Assembly (NCBI GenBank): GCA_023362775.1 | Contig: JALMGJ010000005.1 | Coordinates: forward strand, 90,542,421 to 90,606,420 | Reading direction: 5' to 3' | DNA: 64,000 nt | Source of the DNA: Charina bottae | Lineage: Eukaryota > Chordata > Lepidosauria > Squamata > Charinaidae | Shown: positions 21,487-32,617 of the stretch, one piece after another | Numbering within the stretch: position 1 is the stretch's first letter | Layout: each line of letters begins with the position of its first letter | Program-made: the position numbers and the translations under genes | The notes under the pieces: model-generated | Told to the model about the DNA's origin: nothing | The model's input: the letters and a program-made list of their open reading frames with translations, nothing else | Databases searched by the model: none

Positions 21487-21736
21487 TGTCAGGGAGATAA
21501 CTGGTGAAGAAGGAGGGGGCTCCCTCCAGGGGGATAAACGCATGCGCAGTACTGAATCGCTTTGCTTTCCTCCCAAGAGGCTAAAGAAGGCCTCGCCCTA
21601 GTTTCTTGGGCCTTTTCTCTGAGCATCAGTAATTCATTTTAGTTTAGGTGGATTCTGTCTAGCAGAGTAGAACAATAAAACACTAGAGCCTGTACACCAA
21701 GTCTCAGCGTGTTTTCCTTCACTTGAAGTCAGGACA
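21487..21736 (+). mobile_element. Solo LTR, 250 bp
   Basis: Starts TGTCAGGG and ends AGTCAGGACA, flanked by TAGT (21483-21486 and 21737-21740), a 4-bp TSD. Inside are CGCATGCGCAGTACTGAA and AGTAGAACAATAAAACACTAG, the latter holding the poly(A) signal. Both blocks are shared with the LTR at 3421-3989. No internal retroviral genes. Gypsy-like by TSD size; the superfamily is inferred. Confidence 0.7.
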
Positions 21737-21740
21737 TAGT

Positions 21741-22139
21741 TACTGGATAGGAAGACAGAGTTCCCCCCCCCCCACCAACAATTATGAGTGGACTGAGTGG
21801 GTTGCCTTTCACTGGTAGGAATAAAAAGCTGATGAAAACAAGGAAATTGGCAGAGCTGCAAATGATTGCAAATCTCACTGCTGGAAAGCATGGATGTCTT
21901 TGAAGATTAACCATTGCTTGGAAGAGGAGATTGCCTGGTGAATTTCACATTTTTGTTCATCTAAACAGGGCTTTCTCTCTCTTTTCCTCCCTTTACACAT
22001 TATTCTTCCCTATCTGAGTTAGCTGGCAATTAATTTAATTAGTTCAAGTGATATGGGAGGGGGGTCCTCTCCCTACCCCTTCTGGGAGTGTATATTTATA
22101 TAAAGCTGTCTCTTCTCTCTCTCTTCCCCCCCCACCCCT
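21741..22139. other. No gene recognised
   Basis: Short unique stretch with a poly-C run near 21764. Confidence 0.5.
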
Positions 22140-22147
22140 GTCTTGGG

Positions 22148-22275
22148 CAATGTTTCTCAACCTTGGCAACTTTAAGATGTCTGGACCAACTCCCAGAATT
22201 CCCCAGACAGCATGCTGGGAATTCTGGACATTGAAGTCCAGGCATCTTTAAAGTTGCTAAGGCTGAGAAACACTG
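22148..22275. mobile_element. hAT-type palindromic MITE, 128 bp, old
   Basis: Termini CAATGTTTCTCAACC and GGCTGAGAAACACTG are imperfect inverted repeats that continue inward (GGCAACTTTAAGATG / CATCTTTAAAGTTGC). Flanks GTCTTGGG and GTCTAGGT match at 6 of 8 positions, consistent with an aged 8-bp TSD. No transposase. Confidence 0.75.
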
Positions 22276-22283
22276 GTCTAGGT

Positions 22284-22990
22284 TATTCAGTTCAAGAAGG
22301 CTAGCTTGCTCATTCTCTCTCAAAAGTTAGGGGGTAGGACTTGGAAGCAGACCTCAGTGGTGGCCCTAGCCCCATGGAATAGCCTTCTTCCCAAGACTTT
22401 GGATGGCCTCTCTCAGTTATCTTTTTGGTAAAAGTAAAGACAATACTCTTTGGTTGAGCCTTTGGGATGTAGAGCATTAGTTCTGATTTTTAAAAAAATA
22501 TCTGTATATCCATCCATCCAAAAGAGAGAGCGATAGTTTTAGTCTAGCTTTAAATGTTTTTAAGGTTTTACGGTATTATCTCCATGCTTGTAAACCACCT
22601 AGACTATAATTAGGACACCATATACATTTGTGAAATAAATATCTATGTGTGTACATACCTGTATACACCCACAGATATATGCAGATATTTATTGTGGGGG
22701 GATGTCCAAGATTGGCACTCTTAGATTGACTAGGCTAGAGAAAAGCTAGCTTGCACAAGATCTCTTGTGTGTTTTCCTTATCTCCTTTATTTTTGGGGGA
22801 TAATTACTGTATTTTACATTTAAATTCATATTCCTTTCATACTGTATGTAGTACATCAGCATCTTTCCCATACAAATTTGGTTGTGGTCTGCCTCTAAGT
22901 CCCCAACCATCAACTTCTTAAAAGGAAATAAAATGCATGCCATGTGCACATGCACACAGATGCTTGGGCTGTATGGCACACTTTTCTTCT
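22284..22990. other. No gene recognised
   Basis: Unique sequence. GTAAACCACCTAGACTATAA at 22590-22609 may be a very old L2 tail. Confidence 0.45.
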
Positions 22991-22992
22991 CT

Positions 22993-23165
22993 TGATTTAT
23001 GAATTTTAGAAGTTTTAGAATTTTTATATTTTTATATTTTTATATTTTTAATTGATTGTATAAAGTATTTTATATGTTTTTAATCGCTGACTTTATTGTA
23101 AACCGCCCAGAGTCCCCTTGTGGGGGGAGATGGGCGGTGATATAAGTTAGAAATAATAAATAAAT
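22993..23165 (+). repeat. L2 LINE 3' tail
   Basis: A TTTTTATATTTTTATA stretch, then TAAACCGCCCAGAGTCCCCT, GAGATGGGCGGTGATATAA and (AATAAATA)n form the typical squamate L2 3' end. Confidence 0.8.
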
Positions 23166-23682
23166 AGAATTTTAGAAGTAATATATTGCTCAAATATTCT
23201 TCAATCTTTTTCAGATCAATTGTCTGTTCGGTATATAATCTAGAATAACAAATTGTTGCATCATCTCTTTTATTGTAAAAACATGTTTAGTTCCATCTCA
23301 CAATGAGGTAATGGTTCTTTTATCCTATTCCTTATGTAATTGGTAGGCAGGCGATTTATCTGATTTATCGCCTTTATTTCTGTTTGATCATATTCAGGTT
23401 CCTGTAGGTCTTTCTCTCTTTTTTTACCTATCAAGTTAGATAGGGTTTTAAGCAAATTAATTTAATGGGTTTTCTTTTTTTTCCCTTTTTTTTTTGGTTA
23501 GATGAGTTTAGATTAGGCAAGTCTATATATATAAGGTTATAGATTAAGATATTAGATTAATGTCATGTTATATTTTTATGTATTGTTCGTCTTTGTATTG
23601 TATTGTATTGTGTGTTGTATTATGTATTGTATATAATAAAATTTATTTTTAATATAACAAAAAAACAAATCTAGTTGGTTCC
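23166..23682. other. Possible L1 3' UTR and AT-rich filler
   Basis: 23460-23670 is T-rich then AT-rich with TTGTATTGTATTGTATTG and ends in AATAAAATTTATTTTTAAT, like a reptile L1 3' UTR. A minus frame at 23270-23455 could be an L1 remnant but has no firm motif. Confidence 0.3.
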
Positions 23683-23828
23683 ATGTTGTTTTTAATCTTT
23701 TGTCCTAAATCCAAGGTTGGATTAAGCTGAGGCTTGATTCTAATCGTTTCAAACGATGTTGTTTTTAATCTTTTGTCCTAAATCCAAGGTTGGATTAAGC
23801 TGAGGCTTGATTCTAATCGTTTCAAACA
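23683..23828. repeat. 73-bp perfect tandem duplication
   Basis: Two units starting ATGTTGTTTTTAATC at 23683 and 23756 are essentially identical, indicating a recent local duplication inside an old L1 fragment. Confidence 0.9.
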
Positions 23829-24130
23829 TTCAGTAGTATTTCCTTCTGTTTTTCCATGGCTGTCTTTCTATTTGATGTCAGAGAGATAGATAAGGCTCTC
23901 ATAAAAGCTTTACTAGCATCCCATACTATAGACGAGGAAACCCCAGGAGTTAAATTGATTTGGAAGAAGCTCTTTAGTTCCTGGTGACATTTCACTTTAA
24001 CATCCTCTTGTAATAATAATAGTTCATTAAGTCTTCACCTATTTGATCCAGGAGTTCCTCTATTTAATCTTACAATTATTGGATTATGATCCATATAAGA
24101 AGGGACTGCGACCTCCAGCATTCTTTCAAT
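23829..24130 (-). pseudogene. L1 ORF2 fragment (endonuclease-RT linker)
   Basis: The minus strand carries RLNELLL, then CHQELKSFFQINL and VWDASKAFMRALSISL, which match the conserved region between the L1 endonuclease and RT domains (WRLN, EIKKFFEIN, WEAxKAxxRG). It is only about 90 codons and frames are interrupted. The 73-bp duplicated segment lies directly downstream in the same orientation and may be part of it. Confidence 0.65.
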
Positions 24131-24695
24131 CTGGATGAAGATATTGATAGCTCCAAGAGTCAAATGAATGATCCTCTGCTGGCTAGCTTTCACCAGCTAG
24201 AAGTAGGCAAGGGTCAACATTCCCAGTAGACTGAGTTCACTGTTTGGATGAGATTGTGGCTTTCCAGAGTCCATTAGAAGCCGACGGCAGATGAAGTATT
24301 CATGGAAAATACATTTATTTATTTATATGGAAAACATGGAAAACTTGTGAGAAATGAGGAGGAACTAAGAAGAGAATCTAAGAAGCTTTTGGGAGGAATT
24401 GTTCATGTTGCTTGCTCAACTTGGTAGTAATTGGGTCTTTCTTCACTCTGGTATGATGCTCTCAGATTTACTGTAGGTGTGCAGCTGGACTTCTAGATAT
24501 ATTGCTTTGTTAGATGAAAAGGGAAATGACTGTTTTCTTAGATTTGTTTGGTTTGAAAGGCTCCAAGAATATTTCTTAAGAGGCCCTTCAAAAATTACTC
24601 CATCTATTTCCAGAGTTGACACTGTGAGTGTCATGGCTTATGTGGCAAAATGTATAAGAATTGGAATCAGAAGTCCACAAAAACTTTAAAGTAAA
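24131..24695. other. No gene recognised
   Basis: Unique sequence with short frames only. Confidence 0.45.
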
Positions 24696-24699
24696 AACA

Positions 24700-24925
24700 A
24701 ACGAACAAACCAGGAGTCTTCAAACCAAGCTCAAATCCTGGTAGCTTTATGGACATGTCAATTTAATGTTCTTGAAATTCAGAAATCATTTGCCATTATA
24801 TTCTTCCAAGATGTTTTTAACTTCCCAATCTAGGCAATCACATGGATTTCTTGACGTTCTCCCACCCATGTACTAGTTTGATCTGACCCTGCTTAAATTT
24901 TTGAGTTTAGCCAAGCTCTCTTGGA
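24700..24925 (-). repeat. 5S-rRNA-derived SINE (antisense), old
   Basis: GTTCTCCCACCCATGTACTAG and TTTGATCTGACCCTGCTTAAA parallel antisense 5S rRNA (CTCCCATCCAAGTACTAACCAGG, GACCCTGCTTAGC). The preceding body has ATTTGCCATTATATTCTTCC. Confidence 0.5.
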
Positions 24926-26630
24926 ATCTATGCCTGTTGAGGATATGCATAAATGAAATTCAATAGGAAAAAAAAAGGATGTGAATGGCATGAATATATT
25001 TATTTAACAAGATTCTCTGGTATGGCATTATAACTCTATGCAAGATTATGTATATTTCATTAAAGACCACACAGAAGTAACCCTGTGGTTTGACATGTTT
25101 TAAACGTATGTCCAAGCACATCATTCACGTACAAAAGAGATTACACATCCAGAATTATGGCTATTCTTTCATAAAATATGTTCCTAGAATGCATTTGATT
25201 TTTTAAATTAAATTATTGCAATTGAATTTATGTATCACACCAGAATAGTAGGTTGTTTTTTTCTTTGCCTATTTTAATACTCCTCTTGATACCTATGATT
25301 AACTTGGTAAAACCATTATGTAAAAATGTAATTGCTGCTATTATTATGATTGTTATTATTGTTGTTGATGATGATATTGTTATTATTACCATTATCCAAG
25401 AACTTGTTAACTCCCATCAGGATTCACCCAGAAGCACTGAAAGCTCTATGTTGTCCCTCTGATTCTTCAGAGCTGGGTAGGCATTGCTGATGTGGAATCA
25501 CTACACTCACCTGGGAAATTGACAATCTACCCTACACCCACCCTGAGGGTGCCATAGAAAAGAGCAGATCTCTGTTGCATCAAAGGAGGAATGGGTTGAG
25601 AGACAGCATGGTCAGTGGGCTGTTCCACTGGGTCAGAGGCCTGCAGCTGCATCAAGAGTTAGACTGTGGAACACCACCTACTGCTTCTTTGTTACAGGCA
25701 AAGTAGCCAATTCATGAGCATTGAGATGATCACAATGTTGGAAGGAAATGTGATTTGGTGAATGGACATGAGGAGAAGACCTACAAAGCATTAATGCAAA
25801 TAAACAAAAATGAGAAGCTCATGCATCTCGTTTTTTAAAATTTCACCTTGATTTTTAGAGAACAAGGCCAGTGATCCAGAGTAATAGATGTCTGAGCACA
25901 CAGCATTTACACCCAAGCTTGTTCTGTCTCAGAATTTCTCTTATTTGTTTTTTATTTAGTTTTTTCTCTCTTGCTGTAATCGTGATTTCAGGACCAGGGA
26001 CAGCTCAGGCTCCCTTCTAAGGTGACCACTTGCTGTAAATTGCAAACTAGATGCTCTTTCGTTTGTTTCCAGACATTTCTGATATACAGCCATTTTGTCT
26101 GTTTATGTAAAAAAAAAGTCTCTCTAAATGTAAATTAGATGTTTGCTTTTTGGAATCCTGGTTTTATTGTTAGATAACTCTTATCTCCATTAAAGAGTTG
26201 TTTACTTCTGCATACTAATTTAAAAAGCATTTTCATGCATTTGGGTTTATAAAAAAACACTTGGGGAATGTTACAGAAAGTTTCTACATTCCCCTCAGAG
26301 GATGCCTTCTAAGCACAGTTCTGAATGTTTCTTAGTTGTTATTTATTACCCTGAACTTAAAAGAAACACTTAGATCATTCAAATTTCGGTTTTATTCAGT
26401 GCTAATTGAGTTATTTAATGCAGTTGCTTGGTGGCATCTTTTTAATAACTTATAAACCAACTCCTGTGGATATTCTAATTTGTTTTTATTTTTAATAGAG
26501 GAAACGTACGGTCTTTTAAATAAACATGGCTCTATTCTCTGCACATTTCAACATCATAAACTAAGTAATACATAGACATTCTCTTAGGCATTGCGTCTTT
26601 GTGTTTATGATTTTCTAGCACAAGCTCAGG
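24926..26630. other. No gene recognised (1.7 kb)
   Basis: AT-rich unique sequence. A run of ATTATTATT-type simple repeat at 25335-25395 produces a hydrophobic chance frame. No exon-like conservation seen. Confidence 0.5.
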
Positions 26631-26647
26631 GCAAACTACCTCAAAAT

Positions 26648-27191
26648 TGTTGTTGTTGTTGTTCAGTCGTTTAGTCGTGTCCAACTGTTCATGACCTCAT
26701 GGACCATAGCACGCCAGGCCTTCCTGTCCTCCACTGTCTCCCAGAGTTTACTCAAATTCATGTTTGTTACATCGGTGATGCTATCTAACCATCTCATCCT
26801 CTGCCGTCCCCTTCTCCTTTTGCCTTCAGTCTTTCCCAGCATCAGGGTCTTTTCCAGTGAGTCCCTCTTCGCATTAGGTGGCCAAAGTATTTGAGCTTCA
26901 GCTTCACTATCTGTCCTTCCAATGAGCAGTCAGGGTTGATTTCCTTCAGGATTGACTGATTTGACCTCCTTGCAGTCCAAGGGACTCTCAAGAGTCTTCT
27001 CCAGCACAACAGCTCGAAAGCATCAATTCTTCGGCGCTCAGCCTTCCTTATGGTCCAACTCTCACAGCCATACATTACTACTGGAAAAACCATAGCTTTA
27101 ACTATACGGACCTTTGTCGGCAAGGTGATGTCTCTGCTTTTTAATATGCTGTCTAGGTTTGCCATAGCTTTCCTCCCAAGGAAATACATAC
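26648..27191 (-). mobile_element. BovB (RTE) LINE 3' fragment
   Basis: The 5'-truncated copy ends in the (GTT)n-type tail at 26648. Flanks CTACCTCAAAAT (26636-26647) and CTACATCAAAAT (27192-27203) form a 12-bp TSD with one mismatch. The minus strand encodes the BovB C-terminus on 26842-27191: MANLDSILKSRDITLPTKV, YGCESWTIRKAERRRIDAF, CWRRLLRVPWTARRSNQSIL and KYFGHLMRR. Reverse transcriptase catalytic motifs are absent. Much less diverged than the copy at 18.4-19 kb. Confidence 0.9.
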
Positions 27192-27203
27192 CTACATCAA
27201 AAT

Positions 27204-27980
27204 ACATGTGGGCAAAAAGAGACGGGGAATGGAATTTTATGCCATCTCTCCCATGGAATGGAATTATTTATTTGATCAGTCCTTGGTTTCATATCCTAGT
27301 TTGAAATCAGATTACATTACAGTTAGCCAGTTATTTAATGGAAACCATGATTTGCAAAATATAGGAAATTTGCCTAATTTCTCTTGGAAAGAGAAAACAT
27401 GTGGAGGTAACCCTCATTTGCTTGATTGCTAGACATAGGTGGTATGTGAAGTGAATATTGTTTGCCTTGTTACAGCAAAATTAATAGAGAGGAAAAAAAC
27501 ACCACTCCCTAAGCCCAATTGTTCTATACACGTGTTGGCTACTGTTTATTTGCCAAATTCAATATGTGAATTCACTGATAAACAGATTGCTGTTTAATAC
27601 CCATAATACTATTTGTTCCATGGTAACGCCTGATGAACACCTCAAAAGTTTATGCTAAGGAAAGGCTTCCAGGTGCAAATTTGATTGAAAGCAAATATCC
27701 CCTAAATGTGAAGAACTATGATTAGCCTGAACTTTGATTGCTAATATATTCCATCACCCCTGTTTCCTGAAAAAATGATGAAGAAATCAATCCAGTTTGA
27801 ATAATTACTTTTCCTTAAAAAGAAAGAAAGGATCTGTACTGCACACCACTTAAGTGAGACTTTTTTTCTACTTAGCATAATATGTTTATAGATGTTGGCA
27901 TCTACTTTTGAGTACAACTACTCAGCAATTCATCCTTGGCATCCTATGACCGGCACAGTCACAATGTTCATTTTGTGAAC
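27204..27980. other. No gene recognised
   Basis: Unique AT-rich sequence with short frames and no domain motif. Confidence 0.5.
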
Positions 27981-27992
27981 TCTCTGCTTCTT

Positions 27993-28272
27993 GGCTGTTG
28001 TGGGTCTTCCGGGCTGTGTGCCCGTGTTCTGGAAGTTGTGGTTCCTAACGTTTCGCCAGCATCTGTGGCCAGCATCTTCAGAGGGCAGGAGCACAGACAG
28101 AAGCGAAATGGCATTTGCATTTGCCACTCTACCTGGGCACAGAGATTTCGCTTCTGTCTGTGCTTCTGTCTGGTGAAACATTAGGAACCACAACTTCCAG
28201 AACACGGCCACACAGCCTGGAAGACCCACAACAGCCATCGAACTCCGGCCGTGAAAGCCTTTGACAATACAT
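27993..28272. mobile_element. Penelope-like element, lineage B, palindromic copy
   Basis: A perfect 12-bp TSD TCTCTGCTTCTT is at 27981-27992 and 28273-28284. The left arm starts at GGCTGTTGTGGG; the right arm runs to the full terminus (GTGAAAGCCTTTGACAATAC). The right arm has lost the CTGAAGA half of the ribozyme core and carries TCTGTCTGTGCTTCTGTC instead, so the palindrome is imperfect inside. Confidence 0.8.
28044..28084 (-). ncRNA. Hammerhead-like motif, PLE lineage B
   Basis: Same as 3615-3655 on the minus strand: CCT, CTGAAGA, stem II with two G-U pairs, GAAACGTT, AGG. The mirror arm of this copy lacks a full core. Confidence 0.5.
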
Positions 28273-28284
28273 TCTCTGCTTCTT

Positions 28285-29777
28285 CTTTCTGATATCATCC
28301 CTCTACTGTAACCTTTTCTTATCCTGCATTTAAAGCCAACGTGACTTGTGAGAAGTATAACATTAAAATGTAGTTTAGGTGTTCTGTGAAAAGGGAATTA
28401 CTCTGCCATATTCTGCAGCTTTCAAAGTTTCCCCAAAGTATAGGATAGTCCCTACAGTGTGCATTGGGTAATGCATGCTTGAATGACAGCTGAAGGTTTC
28501 TCCTATGGTATTGGGGGACCCTAACCCAAGAAACATCAACACCTGGAGAGAATCCAAACCATCATTCCATGTCCCAAAGCCAGTGGGTTACTAAGAGCCA
28601 CGGGTCTCTTGCACTGAAATGGTCCACACTACATCTTGTGAAGCAAAGAATCACCACTTCTGTGTCTTTCACTACTTTGCAGGAATTGTTGGGCTGAACT
28701 TGCTCATGATGATGATGATTTTGTGGTTACAGTGTTACATCCACACACTGAAGACCATTATTACTCTTTGAGTAGGATTGTGCTTGGCATTACTACGTGA
28801 GTTCACTCTTAGTTTTTGCTCAACCCTCCTCCTGGTTGAGGCAACCAGGTATGGGCCATGAAAGAGGATTAATGTGACCGATCTAGCCCCAAGGCTGCTG
28901 GGCTAATTGGGTGATGATTTTGGAGAATTTAAGCAAAAGAATCCTTGGGTGATTCTTATAACTGGGTTAGCCAAAGCTTCAACATGACCATCTACAGGAA
29001 GTTTTTGATTGCTGAGTTAGAACCTTTCAGAGTAGAATTCTTAAGTTTAGATCACAAGGCATTGCATAGTTCTTAGCAGCTTATTTGACTTGAGTTATAT
29101 CTTGTGATCTCTGAGGATGAGAGATATTGATTTTGGAAGGCAGCACAGCATGGAATCAGAGTAAGAGAAAGTAAAACATAACAACAGGACTAAGGAAAGC
29201 AATATGGAGCTTAAAATCAACTGTTCAGTACTGTAAGTAAATCTACATTTCATTAGTGATTCTGTGCTGTATGTACTGTATGTGGCTCTTAATGCACTGC
29301 TCTTTTCTTGACCTTAAAATCAGAAAGCTCACAGCATTTCAGTTTATGAAAATGTCTAATCAAATGCTAAAATGTAGAACTATTGTTCTATCTTGGATGG
29401 ACTGCAGTCTCATCTTCAATCATTGCATGGTTTGTCCAGCTGTGAAAAATAAATAACATGAATTCATCAAGAGATTTCTTGCCTTGCAGTGTCAATAGAA
29501 TAGCCTCCCTTGAGATCTCTAAAAGGCAGAACATTCCCAAGTTGATGAATTGTACAAGGCAGAGGTACAGTGTATCAGAAATGCAGCATTTGGGGTTATA
29601 TCTTGGGACTGGATTGAAATGAGGGAACATTTACACAACCTGTTTGAGTGACTAATTGTTTCTGTACTGAATGATGAAACGGATTATGGAGATAAAACAA
29701 AGCACCAGAAAATCTGATAAATGCTGATGGGATTGGAATTATAAATGAAGGTGGACAAGATTGAACAACACCAGTAC
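28285..29777. other. No gene recognised (1.5 kb)
   Basis: Unique sequence with no recognised repeat and no domain-bearing frame. Confidence 0.5.
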
Positions 29778-29996
29778 GAGAGCCAATGTGGTATAGTGAA
29801 GGTGCTGGACTGGGAGACCTGGATTCTAGTCCACCCTCCACATGGAAGCTCACTGGATTGGGGCCAGATACTCTATCTTGGCCCAACCTACCTAACAGGG
29901 CTGTTGTTGTAGGGGAAAATAGGAGGGTACACTATGTATGCTGCCTTTTCCTCCTGTAAAAAAAGACGACAAGATATAAATCAAATAACTAACTAG
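29778..29996 (+). repeat. tRNA-derived SINE (same family as 1-184)
   Basis: A-box-like GTGGTATAGTGAAGGTGC, B-box-like TTCTAGTCC, then CAGGGCTGTTGTTGTAGGGG and an AATAGGAGGG tail. Diverged. Confidence 0.7.
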
Positions 29997-30020
29997 CCAA
30001 CCAACCAACCAACCAACCAA
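29997..30020. repeat. (CCAA)n microsatellite
   Basis: Six perfect-to-near-perfect CCAA units at the SINE 3' end. Confidence 0.9.
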
Positions 30021-30089
30021 TATCCTTTCTCCTAAAGTTTGCTGTATACCAAACCTGGAAGTTTCAAGCTACTGTTTCACTTGGCTTCA

Positions 30090-31135
30090 GTGATTGAAAC
30101 AAACAGTTCTTTTACACAGTACAGAGTTAAATAGTGGAATTGGTTGCCAGAAGCTGTGGCCAGTTTGAATGGTTTTAAAAGGGGACTGTCATGGCTCAAG
30201 ACTCAGAGAAAGTTGCTTCAGTGGAACATCAGCCTTAGGAGACATCAAGCCAGGAATCATCTGACAGCTGGAGCAGTCAGATAATGACGTACTGCCTCCA
30301 AGCCCTCAGACTTGGTGAGTGGAGAGCAGAACAAAGATGCTCAATGAGGCTCCTTCCCAAGGAAGAGAGTAATTCTCTTGATTAAGGACAGCTGGCTGCA
30401 GCCTGATTTAAGAGGCAGCCCTGACCCACCTCCCCTTGTTGGAAACAACACTCTGATTTCCTGCTCTGGTGTGTCATTCCTGTGAATCCTGCTCCTGAAA
30501 CTCTGACCCTGGACTGGCTGACAAAGCTGACTTGGCTCTCTGAACTTTGGACTGGATTTTGACTCCTCTTCTGCGTGCTACTGTTGAAAGTAAAACCACC
30601 CAGGCAAGCTTTCTTTTCTAGATAACTCTGTTTTGATTTACATTCCTTGTCTGCTGTTCTCTATTCAGCCTTGAGTAAATTGTTATTTTAAGCTAGCAAC
30701 TGAAGGTGTGTGAGTTTGAAACCTGAAACAGGATAGGGATTGAATGAGTTCATGGAGAATCAGACAATCAGTGGCTACTAATATTTCTAGTTGTTCTGTC
30801 ATCATGTTGTGACCAATAGATTCTGTGCCCATAGCTGCTGCTTTGAGTTCTTGTAAGCTCCTACTGCTGTCATCAGTGATAGTCTCTCACCACCTTGTCT
30901 TCTCTTGGCCTCCTTTTCAACTGCCTTTGAAGTAGTTTACTGTTAAATTTAGTTTACTATAAGTTGTTTGCTACCTCTTGAATCTTAGCCATCATGGGTT
31001 AAAATACTAGTTGCTAGAAAGCAACAGTAGTAAGGGGAGGTTGTTCTCCAGTCCAACACATCCCCTTGGCCACTACAGGACAAAGAATGCTGGTTTAGGA
31101 CCTGATCCAGCATCAGGGCTTCTTAGGCTCTTATC
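30090..31135 (+). mobile_element. CR1-like LINE 3' end with insertions
   Basis: CR1-like blocks occur in order: GGAATTGGTTGCCAGAAGC (30135-30155), TTTTAAAAGGGGAC, then after an LTR-like insertion GAGTTCATGGAGAATC and AATCAGTGGCTACTAAT, and finally GGATGCTGG-like and CTGATCCAGCATCAGGGCTT near 31085-31120. About 30800-30930 looks like an eroded BovB piece (TTTGAGTTCTTGTAAGCTCC). Old and non-coding. Confidence 0.5.
30187..30730 (+). mobile_element. Candidate solo LTR, 544 bp
   Basis: Begins TGTCATGG and ends TGAAACA, as an LTR would. It interrupts a CR1-like tail exactly between GGGGAC and GGATAG. Flanks GGAC and GGAT give a 4-bp TSD with one change. Not recognisably the same family as 21487-21736. 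No internal coding sequence. A non-LTR origin cannot be excluded. Confidence 0.45.
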
Positions 31136-31699
31136 AAGTGAGGCCAGACCATAGCAGATCATTTGAGAAGAAGGAGGAAGAGTACTTTGCTAGATATCTT
31201 TGCACACTAGCAACAGAGGCTTCTGTTCCCTCTGGTTCCCATAGAAAACGGGGTGAATGGCTCATGTTGTTTCCTCTGGACAGGGGGGGCGAAAGCAACA
31301 TGAACGCAAACTGCAAATGCATGCCTCCATGGCCTCCATCCCATAGGCGCTGCCAACAAGCCACTTATCTGCAGAATGATGGGGTGTAGGGTTATTTATC
31401 CTTTACTATTGAATTTCTGCCCCTCTTTTCTGCTTAAAGACCGCTTACGACAACTGAAAAGCACAGGCTGTGAAACTCAACAGTCAAATCAATGCAGTTA
31501 AAATCAAAGCCCCCAATTAGCTTCAATAGTGTTAAACTCCTGAATCGGAAAGGGCAGCAAGTTCCAGATTGGTCCTGACTCTGTTTCTGATATGCCAGCT
31601 TCCCCAGGTCTCCCTGACAGCTCCTCCTCCTTCCACGGCCTTTTCCATGTTGAAGGGGGGGGGGGCAGTATTTTAAAATTAAATATTTGCAACCTGATC
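31136..31699. other. No gene recognised
   Basis: Unique sequence with a poly-G run (about 31657-31666); no supported gene. Confidence 0.5.
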
Positions 31700-31707
31700 A
31701 TCTATAG

Positions 31708-32609
31708 CAGAGCTTTCCAAACTTTTCATGTTGGTGACACATTTTTAGACATGCATCATTTCACGACACACTCTTACCGCAGGGCACAAGGCAGGCACTA
31801 GGACCTGCATGGAATCACAGCAGGTTTGGAGGCAGCAAGGCACAAGGCAGGCACTAGGACCTGCAAGGAATCCTGGCAGGGCAGGTTTGGAGGCAGCCAG
31901 GCACAAGGCAGGCACTAGGACCTGCGCGGAATCCTGGCAGGGCAGGTTTGGAGGCAGCCAGGCACAAGGCAGGCACTAGGACCTGCAAGGAATCCTGGCA
32001 GGGCAGGTTTGGAGGCAGCCAGGCACAAGGCAGGCACTAGGACCTGCAAGGAATCCTGGCAGGGCAGGTTTGGAGGCAGGCAGGCACTAGGACCTGCAAG
32101 GAATCCTGGCAGGGCAGGTTTGGAGGCAGCCAGGCACAAGGCAGGCACTAGGACCTGCAAGGAATCCTGGCAGGGCAGGTTTGGAGGCAGCCAGGCACAA
32201 GGCAGGCACTAGGACCTGTGCGGAATCCTGGCAGGGCAGGTTTGGAGGCAGCAAGGCACAAGGCAGGCACTAGGACCTGCAAGGAATCCTGGCAGGGCAG
32301 GTTTGGAGGCAGCCAGGCACAAGGCAGGCACTAGGACCTGCAAGGAATCCTGGCAGGGCAGGTTTGGAGGCAGCCAGGCACAAGGCAGGCACTAGGACCT
32401 GCAAGGAATCCTGGCAGGGCAGGTTTGGAGGCAGCCAGGCACAAGGCAGGCACTAGGACCTGCAAGGAATCCTGGCAGGGCAGGTTTGGAGGCAGCCAGG
32501 CACAAGGCAGGCACTAGGACCTGCAAGGAATCCTGGCAGGGCTCCGAGGCAGCAGCAGCAGCAGCCGCGACACACTAACGTGTCCCGACACACAGTTTGG
32601 AAAGCTCTG
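31708..32609. mobile_element. hAT-type non-autonomous element holding a minisatellite, 902 bp
   Basis: Perfect 15-bp terminal inverted repeats (CAGAGCTTTCCAAAC / GTTTGGAAAGCTCTG) and a perfect 8-bp TSD ATCTATAG (31700-31707 and 32610-32617) define a hAT superfamily element. Subterminal TTGGTGACACA and CGACACAC blocks face each other. About 84% of the length is a 61-bp tandem array. No transposase frame. Confidence 0.9.
31783..32540. repeat. 61-bp minisatellite, about 13 units
   Basis: Each unit holds GGCACTAGGACCTGCAAGG, AATCCTGGCAGGGCAGG and TTTGGAGGCAGCCAGGCAC. Units are nearly identical; one near 32070-32090 is about 13 bp short, and two carry GCGCGG or GTGCGG instead of GCAAGG. Open frames through it are artefacts of the repeat. 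Confidence 0.95.
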
Positions 32610-32617
32610 ATCTATAG

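Noticed and set aside
31915..32212. Repetitive open frames that look like a repeat protein
   Set aside because: They follow the 61-bp minisatellite, occur on both strands and start at no plausible signal.
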